Below, one piece after another: positions 22,858-33,243 of a stretch of DNA of 64,000 bases. The stretch's first letter is position 1; every line of letters begins with the position of its first letter. The notes beneath the pieces were generated by a model. It saw only the letters and a program-made list of their open reading frames with translations, ran no database searches and was not told the origin of the DNA. The translations under genes and the position numbers were made by a program. Source of the DNA: Pyropia haitanensis (lineage: Eukaryota > Rhodophyta > Bangiophyceae > Bangiales > Bangiaceae); NCBI GenBank assembly GCA_008729055.1, contig SDUX01000002.1, positions 2,693,874-2,757,873 on the forward strand, in the 5' to 3' direction.

Positions 22858-23520
22858 TCACCGTCGCAGCTGGTCCATCCGCGCCGTCAACGCTGCATCC
22901 ACCTGCTCCTCTGCCGCGTCCGCCGTCCCCACCGCCCCCACCCGCGTCGTTGGCACGTCGGCCATCCCCCCCGCGACGGCCAGGCCCAGCTCGTCCATGA
23001 CCGAGTCGACCAGCTCGTCGGCCGCCTCGGCCTCCCCCTCCCCCGCCAGCGCGTCGTCCATAGCCTCGCCCATCATCTCAGACGCCAGCGCGGTGCGGCC
23101 CGACTCGCGCTCGTACTCACGGAGGACGGAGCGGAGGTGGCCGCCGCCCACGTCCGCCGCCTTCATCCCCGCCGTTGCCGACGCGAGCGCGGCGGCCATC
23201 GCCGCCGTCGCGGCCGCGCTATCCAGCTGGGAAGACAGGCTGTCGAGGCGCGCCACCGCCGACGACAGCGACGCCATCGTCTTGCGCGTCCGCACCAGGC
23301 CGGCCGCCTCGGTGCGGGCGGCGGCCACGTCGCCGCGCGACGCGAGAGCCTTGATGCGGGCCTTTTGGTGCGCCTCCGTGCGCGACAGCTTGAGGCGCTC
23401 TCGCTGGAGGGTGCGGGTGCTCCGTCGCAGCTGCCGCTTTTGCGCGCGCACCGCCGCCGCGGGGGTGGTAGTGGGGGAGTCGGGGGGGGACCCCTCGCCA
23501 CGCTGGTCATAGGTGGACAT
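22858..23520 (-). CDS. VPS2: ESCRT-III subunit, CHMP2/VPS2 type
   Basis: A 220-residue single-exon protein of the Snf7 family; ESCRT-III filaments cut membrane necks in multivesicular-body sorting and cytokinesis. The basic N-terminal helices read LRRSTRTLQRERLKLSR and, a little further on, IKALASRGDVAAARTEAAGLVRTRK, the VPS2 pattern (LDRER.KLE... then DLVRTR). The acidic helices EMMGEAMDDALAG and DSVMDELGL follow. A C-terminal MIT-interacting motif (ALTARMDQLRR) recruits VPS4. The start is the ATG at 23520 (MSTYDQRGEG), the last ATG before the conserved helix; its leader is pyrimidine-rich. The usual N-terminal LLFG segment of CHMP2 is missing and replaced by a short polar Pro/Thr stretch, and no upstream in-frame ATG or exon supplies it. 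Confidence 0.9.
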   Translation of the reverse strand: MSTYDQRGEGSPPDSPTTTPAAAVRAQKRQLRRSTRTLQRERLKLSRTEAHQKARIKALASRGDVAAARTEAAGLVRTRKTMASLSSAVARLDSLSSQLDSAAATAAMAAALASATAGMKAADVGGGHLRSVLREYERESGRTALASEMMGEAMDDALAGEGEAEAADELVDSVMDELGLAVAGGMADVPTTRVGAVGTADAAEEQVDAALTARMDQLRR

Positions 23521-25125
23521 GGTGAGGTGAGGCAGCGAGGAGGGGGGGAAGGAAGAAAGAGAAAAGGGGGGAGGGAGCGAAGTAGGGGGGCAGTGGGAAC
23601 TGGCGCAGACAGAGGGGGGGGGCACCGGACCACCGGCCCGTGGCGTGACACGCTTGCACAGAGGGGGTTGGGGGAGCGGGAGGTGGCGGGCGTTCGTGGT
23701 GGGCCCGCAGCCAGCCTGGTTCTCTCTCGCGGCGGCCCACGGGTGCAAATCCGATCCGCTCTATCACCCGGCCACAGTTTGGCCATATTGCAGATGAGGG
23801 AAGACATGCTGCGCAACACTCAGCTCATTGGCTGGGCGTCGAGTTCTGGCCCATCCATTGGCTGAGACGCACGTTGCAAAACACTATTCGTCTTGCTCGC
23901 ATGCGAAAAAGCCGAGAATTGTGCTGTGAAATCGCACCACTAAGAACAAACCTGTTTCGATCACTTTCAGCAGTCGAATAACACACGACCTCCCCTTCAG
24001 GACTTCTGGGGGGCGCTTGACCACATGTGATCCGACCACCTGTGGGTGGATTTCGTTATCGACCCCCTGGCGGCTCTCACGTGCGACCAGGATGTAATGC
24101 GTTTGGTCCTCGGCAGGGAGGTATTTAGAATGAGCCCAAGGAGTGGTTTCGCTTGGAGGACGCTTCTAGAGAAGCGCCCCGCCAAAAGATTTCATCCCCG
24201 AACCCAACCCAAGCCCGGCTGCTCCGTCCATTTCATTGGCGTTGATCCAAGAGGCACCGGCGTTGAACCGTTTTGTTTGTAGCGTCCTCGCCGCGCGGAT
24301 CTTTGGACTGGGTCACGCCACGAGGCTGGTGACGTCTTGGTCTTCGCGGGGCCGCTACGGGGGCGTGTCGCCGCCTGCGCTTCCCAAATGTGCTCGCCGC
24401 GGGGCCGCACTCCCCCCCTCTCTCGGTCGCTCGCTGCCCCTCGGGGACGGCGGTGGTGACCAGAACGGCGACGCTTTCAAACCGAGGCGCACCCCTCCCC
24501 CCCCACCTCCTCCGCAAGGCCACCACCTGTTGTCCGTTTTGTTCTTTTTGGGGGGGGGGAGGGGTTGTACGGCATGCCGGGCAGGGGCGGCATCAAGGCG
24601 CGTGCCTGTCCGCCCCCCCCTTCTCCCACGCGCAGCCCCTCCCAGCTCCCCCACCCAGCAGCGGGCACCGCCAGGCCGCGTCCTCCACCCCCCCTTCCAC
24701 ACCCACGCAGCCCATCCCTGGTAAGAGCCCCCTGGCCTAGCTTTTGCGTGGCGGCACCACGCGGCGTGGGAGGCGCCCTACCGGTCGCCCTCTCCCTCCG
24801 TGTCGGGGACATGGGGAGGGGGGGTGCGGCGGCCGCCACGCCGGCGCACGCCCCGGCGGTCCCGCCCCCGCTCAGCGGTGGGCGCCGCGGTCGAGCGCAC
24901 GCCCCGCCCTGCCCTCCAGCCCCCCCACACACCCATCCCCGCCGCCCCCACACCGCGGCACCCCGGCTCCCCCCTGTTCCTCGACATCCCCTGGCGGTGC
25001 GTTGCCCGCCATCCGTCCGCCCTCCCACCTACAGAGGAGAAGGGGGGTGGCGCCCGCGCGAGCACGACGGTCGACGCCCCGCCGCGCGCACGGCGTGCGG
25101 TCTGGCTGGTTGCCGGCGGCTGACC
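23521..25125. other. Intergenic with a GC valley
   Basis: A GC valley runs from about 23870 to 24290. It contains CCAAT-type motifs upstream of CHMP2 and again at 24233-24239. From 24400 on it is G/C-run rich. No coding gene is supported; a pyrimidine-rich leader precedes the ATG at 25126. Confidence 0.4.
23824..23861 (-). promoter_or_regulatory. Paired CCAAT-box-like motifs upstream of CHMP2
   Basis: CTCATTGG at 23824-23831 and CCATTGG at 23855-23861 read CCAATGAG and CCAATGG in the direction of the CHMP2 gene, about 300 bases before its ATG. The sequence fits the NF-Y core. Function is inferred only. Confidence 0.3.
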
Positions 25126-25900
25126 ATGGCGCGGGCGGCGGCGGCGGCGGCAGCGGTGCCCGTCTTTCGAGGTACGTTGCGGGAAGGCCGGGGGAGGGAG
25201 GACGGGCGGGAGGGCAGGACAGAGGGGGGGGGCGGAGGTGGGCGCCCGCTGCGTGCGTCGTCGCCACCCTCCCGGCTACCACCGTCCGCCGCATCGTCGG
25301 CGGTGGTGGGGGGGTCGGCGCCACCCCCGGCTGGAACAGAGGTGGGCCGCGGCGGCGGCGTGGTGGCCGTCGTCTCCCGAGGGGGGGGAGGATGAGGGCG
25401 GTAAAGCGGCTCGCGGCTGACGCTGCACGGCCGGCCGGGACCGGTGCGGCGACCACGCGGTACCCACGGCCGACCGCTCGTCGCGTACAGGCCCCCACTG
25501 ACACACTTTTACTGGGTGCACCCCCCCCCCCCCCCGCCGCTGTCTCCCGCGCCCTTCCCCCTCCCCCTCCACCTCCTTCCCCCTGTCCCCATCCCCCCCC
25601 TTGGCGGCCACCCCAGCCAACCGCATCACCTCGTACGCCACCCGCGGCAGCGACGCCGCCGCTACCGCCGCCGCCGCCGCGACTGCCGGCCGCCGCGGCC
25701 GCCGCGGCTCCGCCCGCCACGCCGCCCGCCGGCTGTCCCTGCTGCCGCTGCCACCAACGCCGCCGCGGCCGCCGCGGCGGCGTCCGCCCGGCGCCCCCCC
25801 CCCCCCTTCCCCACGACGGCGGTCGCCAACAACGGCCCGCCACCACCACCGCCGCCGCCGCCGCCCCGCCCACGGACGGTCACGTGGGCGCCCGCCGTAA
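25126..25900 (+). CDS. Candidate gene start with intron (uncharacterised)
   Basis: A possible two-exon gene start. Exon 1 runs from the ATG at 25126 (context GACCATGGCG) to 25171 and codes MARAAAAAAAVPVFR. It is followed by GTACGT, the same donor hexamer as three other introns in the window. A pyrimidine-rich stretch ends in CACCCCAG at 25616. Exon 2 from 25617 restores the frame and reads ANRITSYATRGSDAA. The frame stays open to 25900, becoming Arg/Pro-rich, and then could shift into the long plus-strand frame that follows. The family is not recognised. The opposite strand of exon 2 also reads plausibly (SLPRVAYEVMRLAGVAAKG), so the strand is not settled. Confidence 0.3.
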
Positions 25901-27548
25901 CGGTCGTCGTGCTCCCCCCCGCGCCGCCGTCGCCGCCGCCATCCCCGCCACCGGCATCCCCACCGACGCCGCCGCGGCGGTCACCGCCGTCCCCGCCCCC
26001 GCGGGGCGGGGAGGCCATGGACGGCGGCGGCGGCGGCGCGCCAGGCGCACCCGGTCGGCACGGGGTGGGTGGTAGTGGCGGCGGTGGGGGCGGGGTGGCC
26101 AGCGTCACCGTCGGTGGCGGTGGCAACGGCGGGGCGCCGTCGCCGCCACGGGCGCCACGGTGCACCGCCGCCGCCACTGCGGCGCGACGTTGCCGTGACG
26201 CACGGGCGCGGCGGATCCACGCGCCGACCGCGTCCCTAGACGGCAGCGGTAGGGGGGGGGAGGTCGACGACGCGCAGGACGAGGGCCGCGCGGCCGGGGA
26301 TGGCAACGGGAGCGGTCGCGGCAATGACGACGACGGCGGCGACGGCGGCGGCGGCGACGGCGGCGACTGTGGCGGTGAGGTGGCGGCAGCCACAGGCGAC
26401 GGCGCCACGCCGCCACCGCTGCTGCCGCGGCGGCGGCGGTGGCGGTCGCCGACACCGCCGCCGCCGCGGCCGCCGCCGTCGCGGTCACCGCCGCCGCTGT
26501 CGCCACCGCCGCCGTGGCCGACGGTCGCCGCGGCGCCGTCGGAGCGGCGGCCGCCGCCGCTGCCGCTGCCGCCGCCACCACCACCCGACGGGCACCCCCC
26601 AGCGGCGACCGCGTCGACCGCTGTCGGCAGGCCACCACCGCTGCTGCCGCCGCGGCCGCCTCTTTCGCCGGCGATGCCCCCGCTGCCGCCGCCGCCGCCG
26701 CCGCCGTTGGCCGACCAGCCGGCGCCACCCCCACCGCCACCACCATCCCAACCTGCTGAGCGGCCGCTGCCGCCGCCGCTGCCGCCGCCGCCATCCCCCC
26801 TGCCGGTGCCGCCGCCGCGGCTGCGTGCGGGGGTGACCGCCGCCGACGCGTCGGCGCGAGGACCGCCGGCCGCCGCGGCCCGCCGCGCTGCCAACGCCCT
26901 GGCGCCACGGAGCGCCGCGACGTTGCCGCCGCGGCTGCCGCCGCCGCCGCCCTGCGGCGCGCCGCGACCGCCACCACCCCTGCTATGGGCAACGTGCGCG
27001 CCGCTGCCGCCGCAGCCGCCGTCGCCGCCGCCGCTGCCGCCGCTGCCGCGTAAGGCGCCCTCGTCTGCGCCGCGAGTATCGTCGCTGCCGCTGCCGCAGC
27101 CGCCGCCGCCCGTACCCCCCCCCCCCCCCCCCCCCCCGACCTGCCACGCCCATCACGACGGCGCCGATACCCCCCCCACCGGCAGCCACCGCCCCACCGC
27201 CGCCACCGCCACGGCCGGCCGGCCGGTCACTCAAGCCGCCACTGACGGCAACCGCCCCAACCGCGCCGCCACCGCGGCGCCCGCCGGCGGCCGCCGCGCC
27301 ACCACCACCACCACCACCACCGCCGCCACCGCCACCGCCGACCCGGCGGTCGCTCAAGCCGCCACTGACGGTCGCCGCCGCCGCCGCGCGCGCCGCGCGT
27401 GCCGCCGCCGCGCCGCGCCCGCCGGCCGCCGCGCGTGCCGCCGCCGCGCCGCGCCCGCCGGCCGCCGCGCGTGCCGCGGCGGGCGTGCCGTGCCGCCACG
27501 TCAGCGACGCGCGGCCCGCCGCGGTGGTACCGCTAGCGGCGGCGGTGG

Positions 27549-27579
<31 letters not shown>

Positions 27580-28182
27580 GCGCGATGGGCGGTCACTCAA
27601 GCGCCCGTGGGCGCCACCACCACCACCACCACCACCACCGCCGCCGCCGATGCCGATGCCGATGCCACCGTCGCCGCGGCGGCGGCCGCCACCGGCCGAC
27701 CGACGGGCGGGCGGCGGCGAGCGGCGGCCGCCGCCGCCACCGCCGCCGGTACGCCACGCGTGGCGGCGGTGGGCGCACCCGCCCGCGTCTGCGCGGCCGT
27801 GAGGCGAGCGGGGAGGGGGGGGGGGGAAGAGGCGGGGGGGGGGGGGGGGCCCGCCCCGGCGGGGCGGCCACGCCATGGCCACGCCGTCGACGCCGCGCCG
27901 CCGCGGCGGGGTCTGTCGCCGCGGCGTGACGCGCGACGAGGCGGACCGGCGGCGTGCCGCGGTGGTGCCACGCCCGCGCCCGCGGCGGCCGACGGCGGGG
28001 CAGGCGGGAGCATGCCAAAGAAAAAGGGCCCGCGAGCCACGTACGCGCATCCATGCCGGCGCGCTGCGGCGCGACGGCTCCCGCCATGAACCGTACAGCC
28101 CCAACTCCGCCCCCCCCCTCCCCCCCCCACCCCCCCAACCCCGCAGGACGGTCCCCCCTCCCCCCCCCCCGCCCCCCCCCCC
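25617..28182. repeat. GCC/GGC-rich low-complexity region, strand-ambiguous coding potential
   Basis: Nearly continuous GCC/CCG/GGC triplet repeats are open in several frames on both strands. Plus: Pro-rich, with DDAQDEGRAAGDGNGSG and repeated AVTQAATDG-like units. Minus: Gly/Ala-rich, with repeated SGGLSDR units (about 27600-27220) and SRDAVGAWIRRARASRQRR (about 26240-26180). A real low-complexity protein probably lies here, but I cannot fix its strand, frame or ends. A 22-base C run lies at 27115-27136. Confidence 0.45.
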
Positions 28183-28936
28183 CTACCCACACAACAAAAA
28201 AAAGTCGTCGGTGGCCGGGTCACCCACCGCGTCGGCACCGCCCTCCCCCCCCCCCCCCGCACGCGTTTTGGCGGCGGCGGCGGCGTCGCGCCGCCGCCGC
28301 GGTGCCGCTTGACCCCCCCCCCCCCCGCCGCTTGACCGACCGCAGGTACGCCGGCACGCCCGCCGCGGCCGCGCGGCGCTCGCCGCGGGCGGCGAGCGCC
28401 GCCTCCGCCGCGGCCAGCGCGGCGGCGGCAGCGTCTATCGACGGCCGCGGCGGCGGCGTGGCGGCTGGCCCGCCGGCGGCGGCCGCCGCGGCGCGTCGTG
28501 GCCGCGGCGGGCTGGCCGGCGTGGCCGCGGCGGCGGCGAGCTGGCCCAGCACGCGCGCCGCGACGGGGAGCTCGGAAAACGCCCACCCCCCAGCCCGCCC
28601 GCGGCGGCCACCACCGCCGCCGCCCCTACCGCCGCCGCCGCCGCCGCCGACGCGGCGGCGGCACCCCCCCCCCCCGCCGCCGCCGCCGTCGCCGCGTCGG
28701 CGACGGCCGTCACCGCCGGCGGCGGTAGCAGCCCTGCCGCAGCCCACGCGGCGACCGCCCACGTGGCGGCGGCGTACAGGGGGCGCGCCGCCGCGGCCGT
28801 GGGGGGCGTCCCGGCCACCGCCGCAGCCGCCGCGGCAACGACGCGGGCGGTGTCGCCCGCCGCCGCGGCGGTGCGGACGTCGGCGGTGGCGGCGTGGGGG
28901 GGGGGGGCCGCCCCGCCGCGGCGGGAGGGGGGGAAA

Positions 28937-28982
<46 letters not shown>

Positions 28983-30397
28983 TGCCGTCGGCGGCGGCGG
29001 CGGCGGCCGCCGCGCCGGTCGTGACGGCAATGCCCACCGCCGGCGGCAGCGGCGGCAGCGGCGCGGCGGCGGCGGTGGCGGCTGGCGGCGGCGGGCACGG
29101 GTAGCCCGCGCCCTCCTTGGCCCACGTGTCGCCCATGACGGCGAGCGCCGACAACGCCGCGGCGGCCGCCGCCGCCGCGCCCGCCGCGGTCGCCGCGTCG
29201 ACGGTGGCGAGCAGCGCGCCAACGACGCGGCCGGAGCGGACATAGTGCGCGTCACTCCCGGGGGGGGGGTCCTCGCCGCCGCCGCCGCCGCTGCTGTCGC
29301 GGGCCGGCGGCGGCGGCGGCGGCGGCCGGCCGCGGGGGGGGAGCCCTGCTTATCCGCCCGCCGCCGCCCGCGCGGCGGCGGCGGCGGCCGCGGCGGCGGC
29401 GGCCGCGGCGGCCGTGGCGCGGGGCCCGCCGACCGCAGCGCCCGCCGCGACGCGGCCGCGTCGGACCGCAACGTCCGGGGCGTGACCGGCGATGCCGGCG
29501 GGGATGAGGGTGGGGGTGGCCGCGGCGGTGGGGGCGGCGGCGGCGGCGGCACGGGCGCGGGCGCGCGCGCGGCGGGGGTGACCATCTCGTCGGGCACGGC
29601 AACGGCGACGGCGCCGAGGAAGGCGCACAGGTCCGCCACGTGCGCCGCGACGGCCGCGCGCAGGGGTGGCGGCCGCGGGGGGAGGGCGCCGTCCGCGCCG
29701 GCGGCGGCGGCAGCGGCGGCAGCGGCGGCGGCGGCGGGTGCGGCGGCCGCCGCCGCGGCCGGCGGCGGCGGCGCGGGGCCGACCGCCCGCTCCAGCGCCC
29801 GCGCGGCGGCAACGTGGCCGCCCGCCCGCACCGCGCGGCTGACATTGTTGTGGGCGCCCGCGCAGAGCGTCGCAAGCACCGCCCAGCGCCCCCCCCGAGG
29901 GCCCCCCCCCCCGCGGCGGCGCGAGGAGCACGGCGACCGCCCCCGCCGCGCCGACGGCGAGGCGCCCCTCCTCCCCCCGCCCCAACACGCCCAGCAGCCG
30001 CACCGCCGCGGCGGCGGCGGTCGCGGACGGCCCGCCCGCGACGGCGACGGCCCAGCGGGCGGCGCCCGCGGCGAGGAGGCCCCGCCGCGCCGGCGCGGCC
30101 GCCTCAAACGCCGTTGCCGTCGCGGCCGCGTCGGCGAGCGCCGCCGCCGCGCCGGTGATGGAGAGGATGTGGGCGGTGAGGGCGGCGGCGGTGGGGGGGG
30201 GGGGGGGGTGGGGGTGGAGGTGGTGGGGGAGGGAGTGGGGGTGGTGGGGGAGGGAGTGGGGGTGGTGGGGGAGGGAGTGGGGCGGGGGGGGGGGGGGAGG
30301 GGGGGGGGAGCGCCGCGACGATGGCGGCGTAGTTGGGGGGGGTCTGGCGGAGGAGGGTGTGGAGGGTGTGGAGGGTGGGCGGGCCGGGGGGGTTCAT
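28183..30397 (-). CDS. Ala-rich helical (ARM-like) protein
   Basis: The proposed start is the ATG at 30397 (MNPPGPPTLHTLHTLLRQ), followed by YAAIVAALPPP and a Pro tract. Then, over several frame changes at G/C runs, comes a chain of amphipathic Ala/Leu helices: ALTAHILSITGAAAALADAA, RLLGVLGRGEEGRLAVGAAG, WAVLATLCAGAHNNVSRAVR, VADLCAFLGAVAVAVPDEM, LSALAVMGDTWAKEG and GWAFSELPVAARVLGQLAAA. The spacing and the GN(H/N)NVSRAV-type turns suggest armadillo/HEAT-like repeats (inference; no family recognised). The C-terminus has KRVR-type basic clusters and ends DPATDDFFLLCG with a stop at 28183. A 21-base tandem repeat (three copies, 30221-30283) codes the N-terminal Pro tract. Confidence 0.5.
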
Positions 30398-31592
30398 CGT
30401 GGGGGTGGGGGCTGTGAGCGGCGGGGGATGAGGAGGACGGGCGGAGGATAGGACAGACACGGTGAGGGGGGGGTGAGAGAAGAGGGGGGGGGGGCGGGAG
30501 GGGGAGGAAGGCGGTGATCAAAGGAACAACAGCGAAGGGGGAAGGACAAGGAGGTCCAAAGGGGGAGAGGCGGAGGGCGACGCCGGTGACAAACCGACAC
30601 GGCGCGTGGCGTGCGGAAGAGGAGGAGGGAGGCGGCTGCCGACCACGCAAGGACCCGACGCACGGTAGGTCGGCACCAGACGCCGGTGGGCCACGGGCGA
30701 GCACGGCGGACGCCGCCACACGCAGGCCAGTGGGGTGCGGCACGCCGCTGCCCGTCACACCCCAGCCGCGACGGCGGCGCCACGGCCACCCGCGTGGCCG
30801 AGGGGAGGCGGCCGGGTGCGGCCGCCGGACCGGCGGCCGCCGCCGAGCCGCCGCCCGCCCCGCCCGCCCCGCCCTCCTGCCCGCCGCCGCCGCTACCGCC
30901 GTGGCCGGCAGCGGGGGTGGCGGTGGGCCATGGCCGCCGCCCTCGTGTTGTCGTCGCGGGATGTCGCGGGGGCGGGGGGGGGGAGCGAGCCGCCCGGGGG
31001 GACCCCCGTGTTTGGGCGGGAACCGGCGCGGCGGCGGCGGCGACAGCCGCGACGGGGGGGGGCGGGACACACGACGGCCCGTGGCGGGGGCGGGAAAGCG
31101 CGGGAGACGTCGTGTACGCAAGGCGGATGCAAATGGCGCGCCGAGTGCGGGATGCATCATGCTTTTGGGGGAATGGCAGTCCGATGTGGAGGATTTGGGA
31201 TGGCGACGGGGCTGGTTAATGGGTGCCTGGAGCCACGTGTCCGACGTAACCACCCCCGTCGCCAGCCGGTGCTGGGCGGCCTGCGCTGGGCCATGCTGTG
31301 CACCCACAGCTGCTCTACTCGTCGCATGTGCAGGCGGCTGCCACGCTGGCCGCCATTGGCTTTCTCCATCACTCCGCAGGGCGGCCGTCCCTTGCTGTCG
31401 AAAGCGTCCCGCCTCTCGCCAAGCCATCCCCCCCTTCCCCCCCCCTCTGGCCGCACCACTTCCCGGGCAAGGGCGAGGCGGGGGCCCCCGCCGCGTCCTT
31501 GAACCGCGTCTCCCCTCATTGGGAACCGTCCCCCCACAACCTCCCCCCCCTCCCTCCCCCCCCCTCCCAGCTCCTCTCCCCTCTCGCTCCCG
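30398..31592. other. Intergenic
   Basis: 5' flank of the ARM-like gene and 3' flank of the MED30-like gene. A CTCATTGG motif lies at 31515-31522. The open frames are Arg/Gly- or Pro-rich and have no domain. Confidence 0.4.
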
Positions 31593-32460
31593 CTACCCCA
31601 AGCTCAAGCTCACAATATCCCGGTGCACCTGCCGGAGGCTCTCCACCAGCGCCCACATGGCACCATTGCGCTCGCGCACCGCCGCGGCGAGGCTGTCCCG
31701 CCGGCGGCGGAGCGCCGGCACGCCCTCCCCGGTCGCCAGCGCCACCGACGTGTCGGCGGTGGCGCGGCTGCCGCCGCGGCTCGTCGACGCGGTCAGCGCC
31801 GCGACGGTCGCCGCGCGGAGCGCCTCTACCGCCGCCCGCACGGTGGCCGTCGTGGCGGCCGACGCGGCGGGCTGGAAAATAGGAGGGCGGCGGGCAGGGG
31901 GGGGCGGGGCGAGTATGAAAATGCATAGCGCACAAGCACCGTCGAAAAGCGCTGCCGTCAGTCGCCAGGAAACCCGACCAGCGGGGTACCGCCGCGGAAC
32001 AGTCAGTCCCCTGTTCGCAGACGCCTCAAACAGAGTCGACCACGACCTCCACCGGCGTCGCACACCTGCGCTTCTCCCACAAATCCCTCCGCCACTACCA
32101 CATCCCCGTCCCATCCGGGGCCGCCACCCCAATAATCGCCCTCCCCCTCCAGAAAACCCAGAGACAACAACCACGGCACGGCCCTCTGCCCCCCCACCCC
32201 CTCCGCCCGCCTCCCTCCGCACACGTACCGAGCCATCCTCCGCTGCCGCCGCCGATATCGCCGCGTGCACCGCCACCATCGTCGCGGCGAGCGACTCGCG
32301 CGCCGTCCGGACGGCCGCCTCCAGCGCCGCCGTGTCGGCCGCCTCCCGCCCGCGGGAGGTGGCGAGCAGCGACGCCACCGCCGCGGGCGGCAGCGGCAGC
32401 GGGTGGGGGGTGGGGGGGGGGAGGGGGGGGAAGGTGACCAAAGGGGAAGGCGGGATTCAT
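31593..32460 (-). CDS. MED30-like Mediator subunit, one intron
   Basis: A small helical protein of about 165-170 residues. Exon 1 runs from 32460 to 32229 and exon 2 from 31871 to 31593; the 357-base intron has donor GTACGT and acceptor TTTTCCAG, phase 0. Exon 1 gives a short Pro-rich head, then LLATSRGREAADTAALEAAV and ESLAATMVAVHAAIS. Exon 2 gives a second helix set and ends with RRRRDSLAAAVRERNGAMWA running into LVESLRQVHRDIVSLSLG. The length, two-coil layout and closing helix (basic residues, RxRN, then LxxxLRxxxxDI) resemble MED30, a head/tail connecting subunit of the RNA polymerase II Mediator. Similarity is weak and by eye, so the name is tentative. The ATG at 32460 (MNPAFPFGH) reaches the coding frame only with a one-base change in the C runs at 32402-32430. 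Confidence 0.45.
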
Positions 32461-33243
32461 GGTGGCAAGGAATGGGGGGAGCGAGGCAGAGCGGGCGAGG
32501 GGAAGGGGGGATGGAGACGTGGTCAAGTGCAGGCAGTTGCGTGGGGGGACGCGCGCCGATGCCTGCCGGCGCGCGGCGGCCCAGGCACAACAGCAAGTGA
32601 GAGGGCGGGGACGTGGCAGGCTGTACGAGGAAGAAAGTCACCCTAGAGGGTAGCGGCCAGGAAAGGGAAAACACATACAAGACGCCTGGTAGGACGGGGC
32701 AGTCCCGACGAAGACAGTGCTGGTTCCGGCACGGCCACGACGGCGGTTGTCGCGTGGCACATCGCACATCGTGGGTCGTGACGGAGGAGCCTCACCCGAC
32801 CGAGCCTTGCTCTGTGATTGAGACCGTGGCCCAGCAAGGTAGGAAATCTCGACGTCTGTGGCGCATTACATTTATCCTGTGTGCGTCGCCCTCATTGGAC
32901 CAGCCACACCTGACGTCGGCGGCGCCACAACAGATCTGGCTGCCGGCCATCACCTCGACCAGCATCACATCGGCCCTCCCGACTTGACAGCCGCGCCTGT
33001 TGATTGTCTTGGCCCGAGCCGTTGTTGCCTCTGGTCACCGCCTGTTCCTGTTTTGCGCGGCACGCTCGCCGTGTCCGCAGTTGTCTGCTGACCGTTTTGC
33101 GTTGTCCGTCGCCCGTCGGCGTGCGCGCTGCGGCCTCAGGGGCCAGCCCTGCCGACCGCTGTGGCCGTCGTGGTCGCTGCCAGCCGCGGCTTGTTCTGGA
33201 GTCGTTCTCTCTCTCTCTCCCCCCCCCCCAAGGCGGCGACGCC
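32461..33243. other. Intergenic between divergent genes
   Basis: Shared upstream region of the MED30-like gene (-) and ProA (+). It has a CCAAT motif at 32891-32898 and a CT-rich leader (33210-33231) just before the ProA ATG. Confidence 0.5.
32891..32898. promoter_or_regulatory. CCAAT-box-like motif upstream of ProA
   Basis: CTCATTGG, about 350 bases upstream of the ProA ATG. The same octamer recurs in other intergenic regions. Function is inferred. Confidence 0.3.

Noticed and set aside
33004..33243. Upstream extension of ProA as a possible organelle leader
   Set aside because: It would need a start at a non-conserved codon and crosses the CT-rich leader; the ATG at 33244 has a better context and begins at the family's normal N-terminus.
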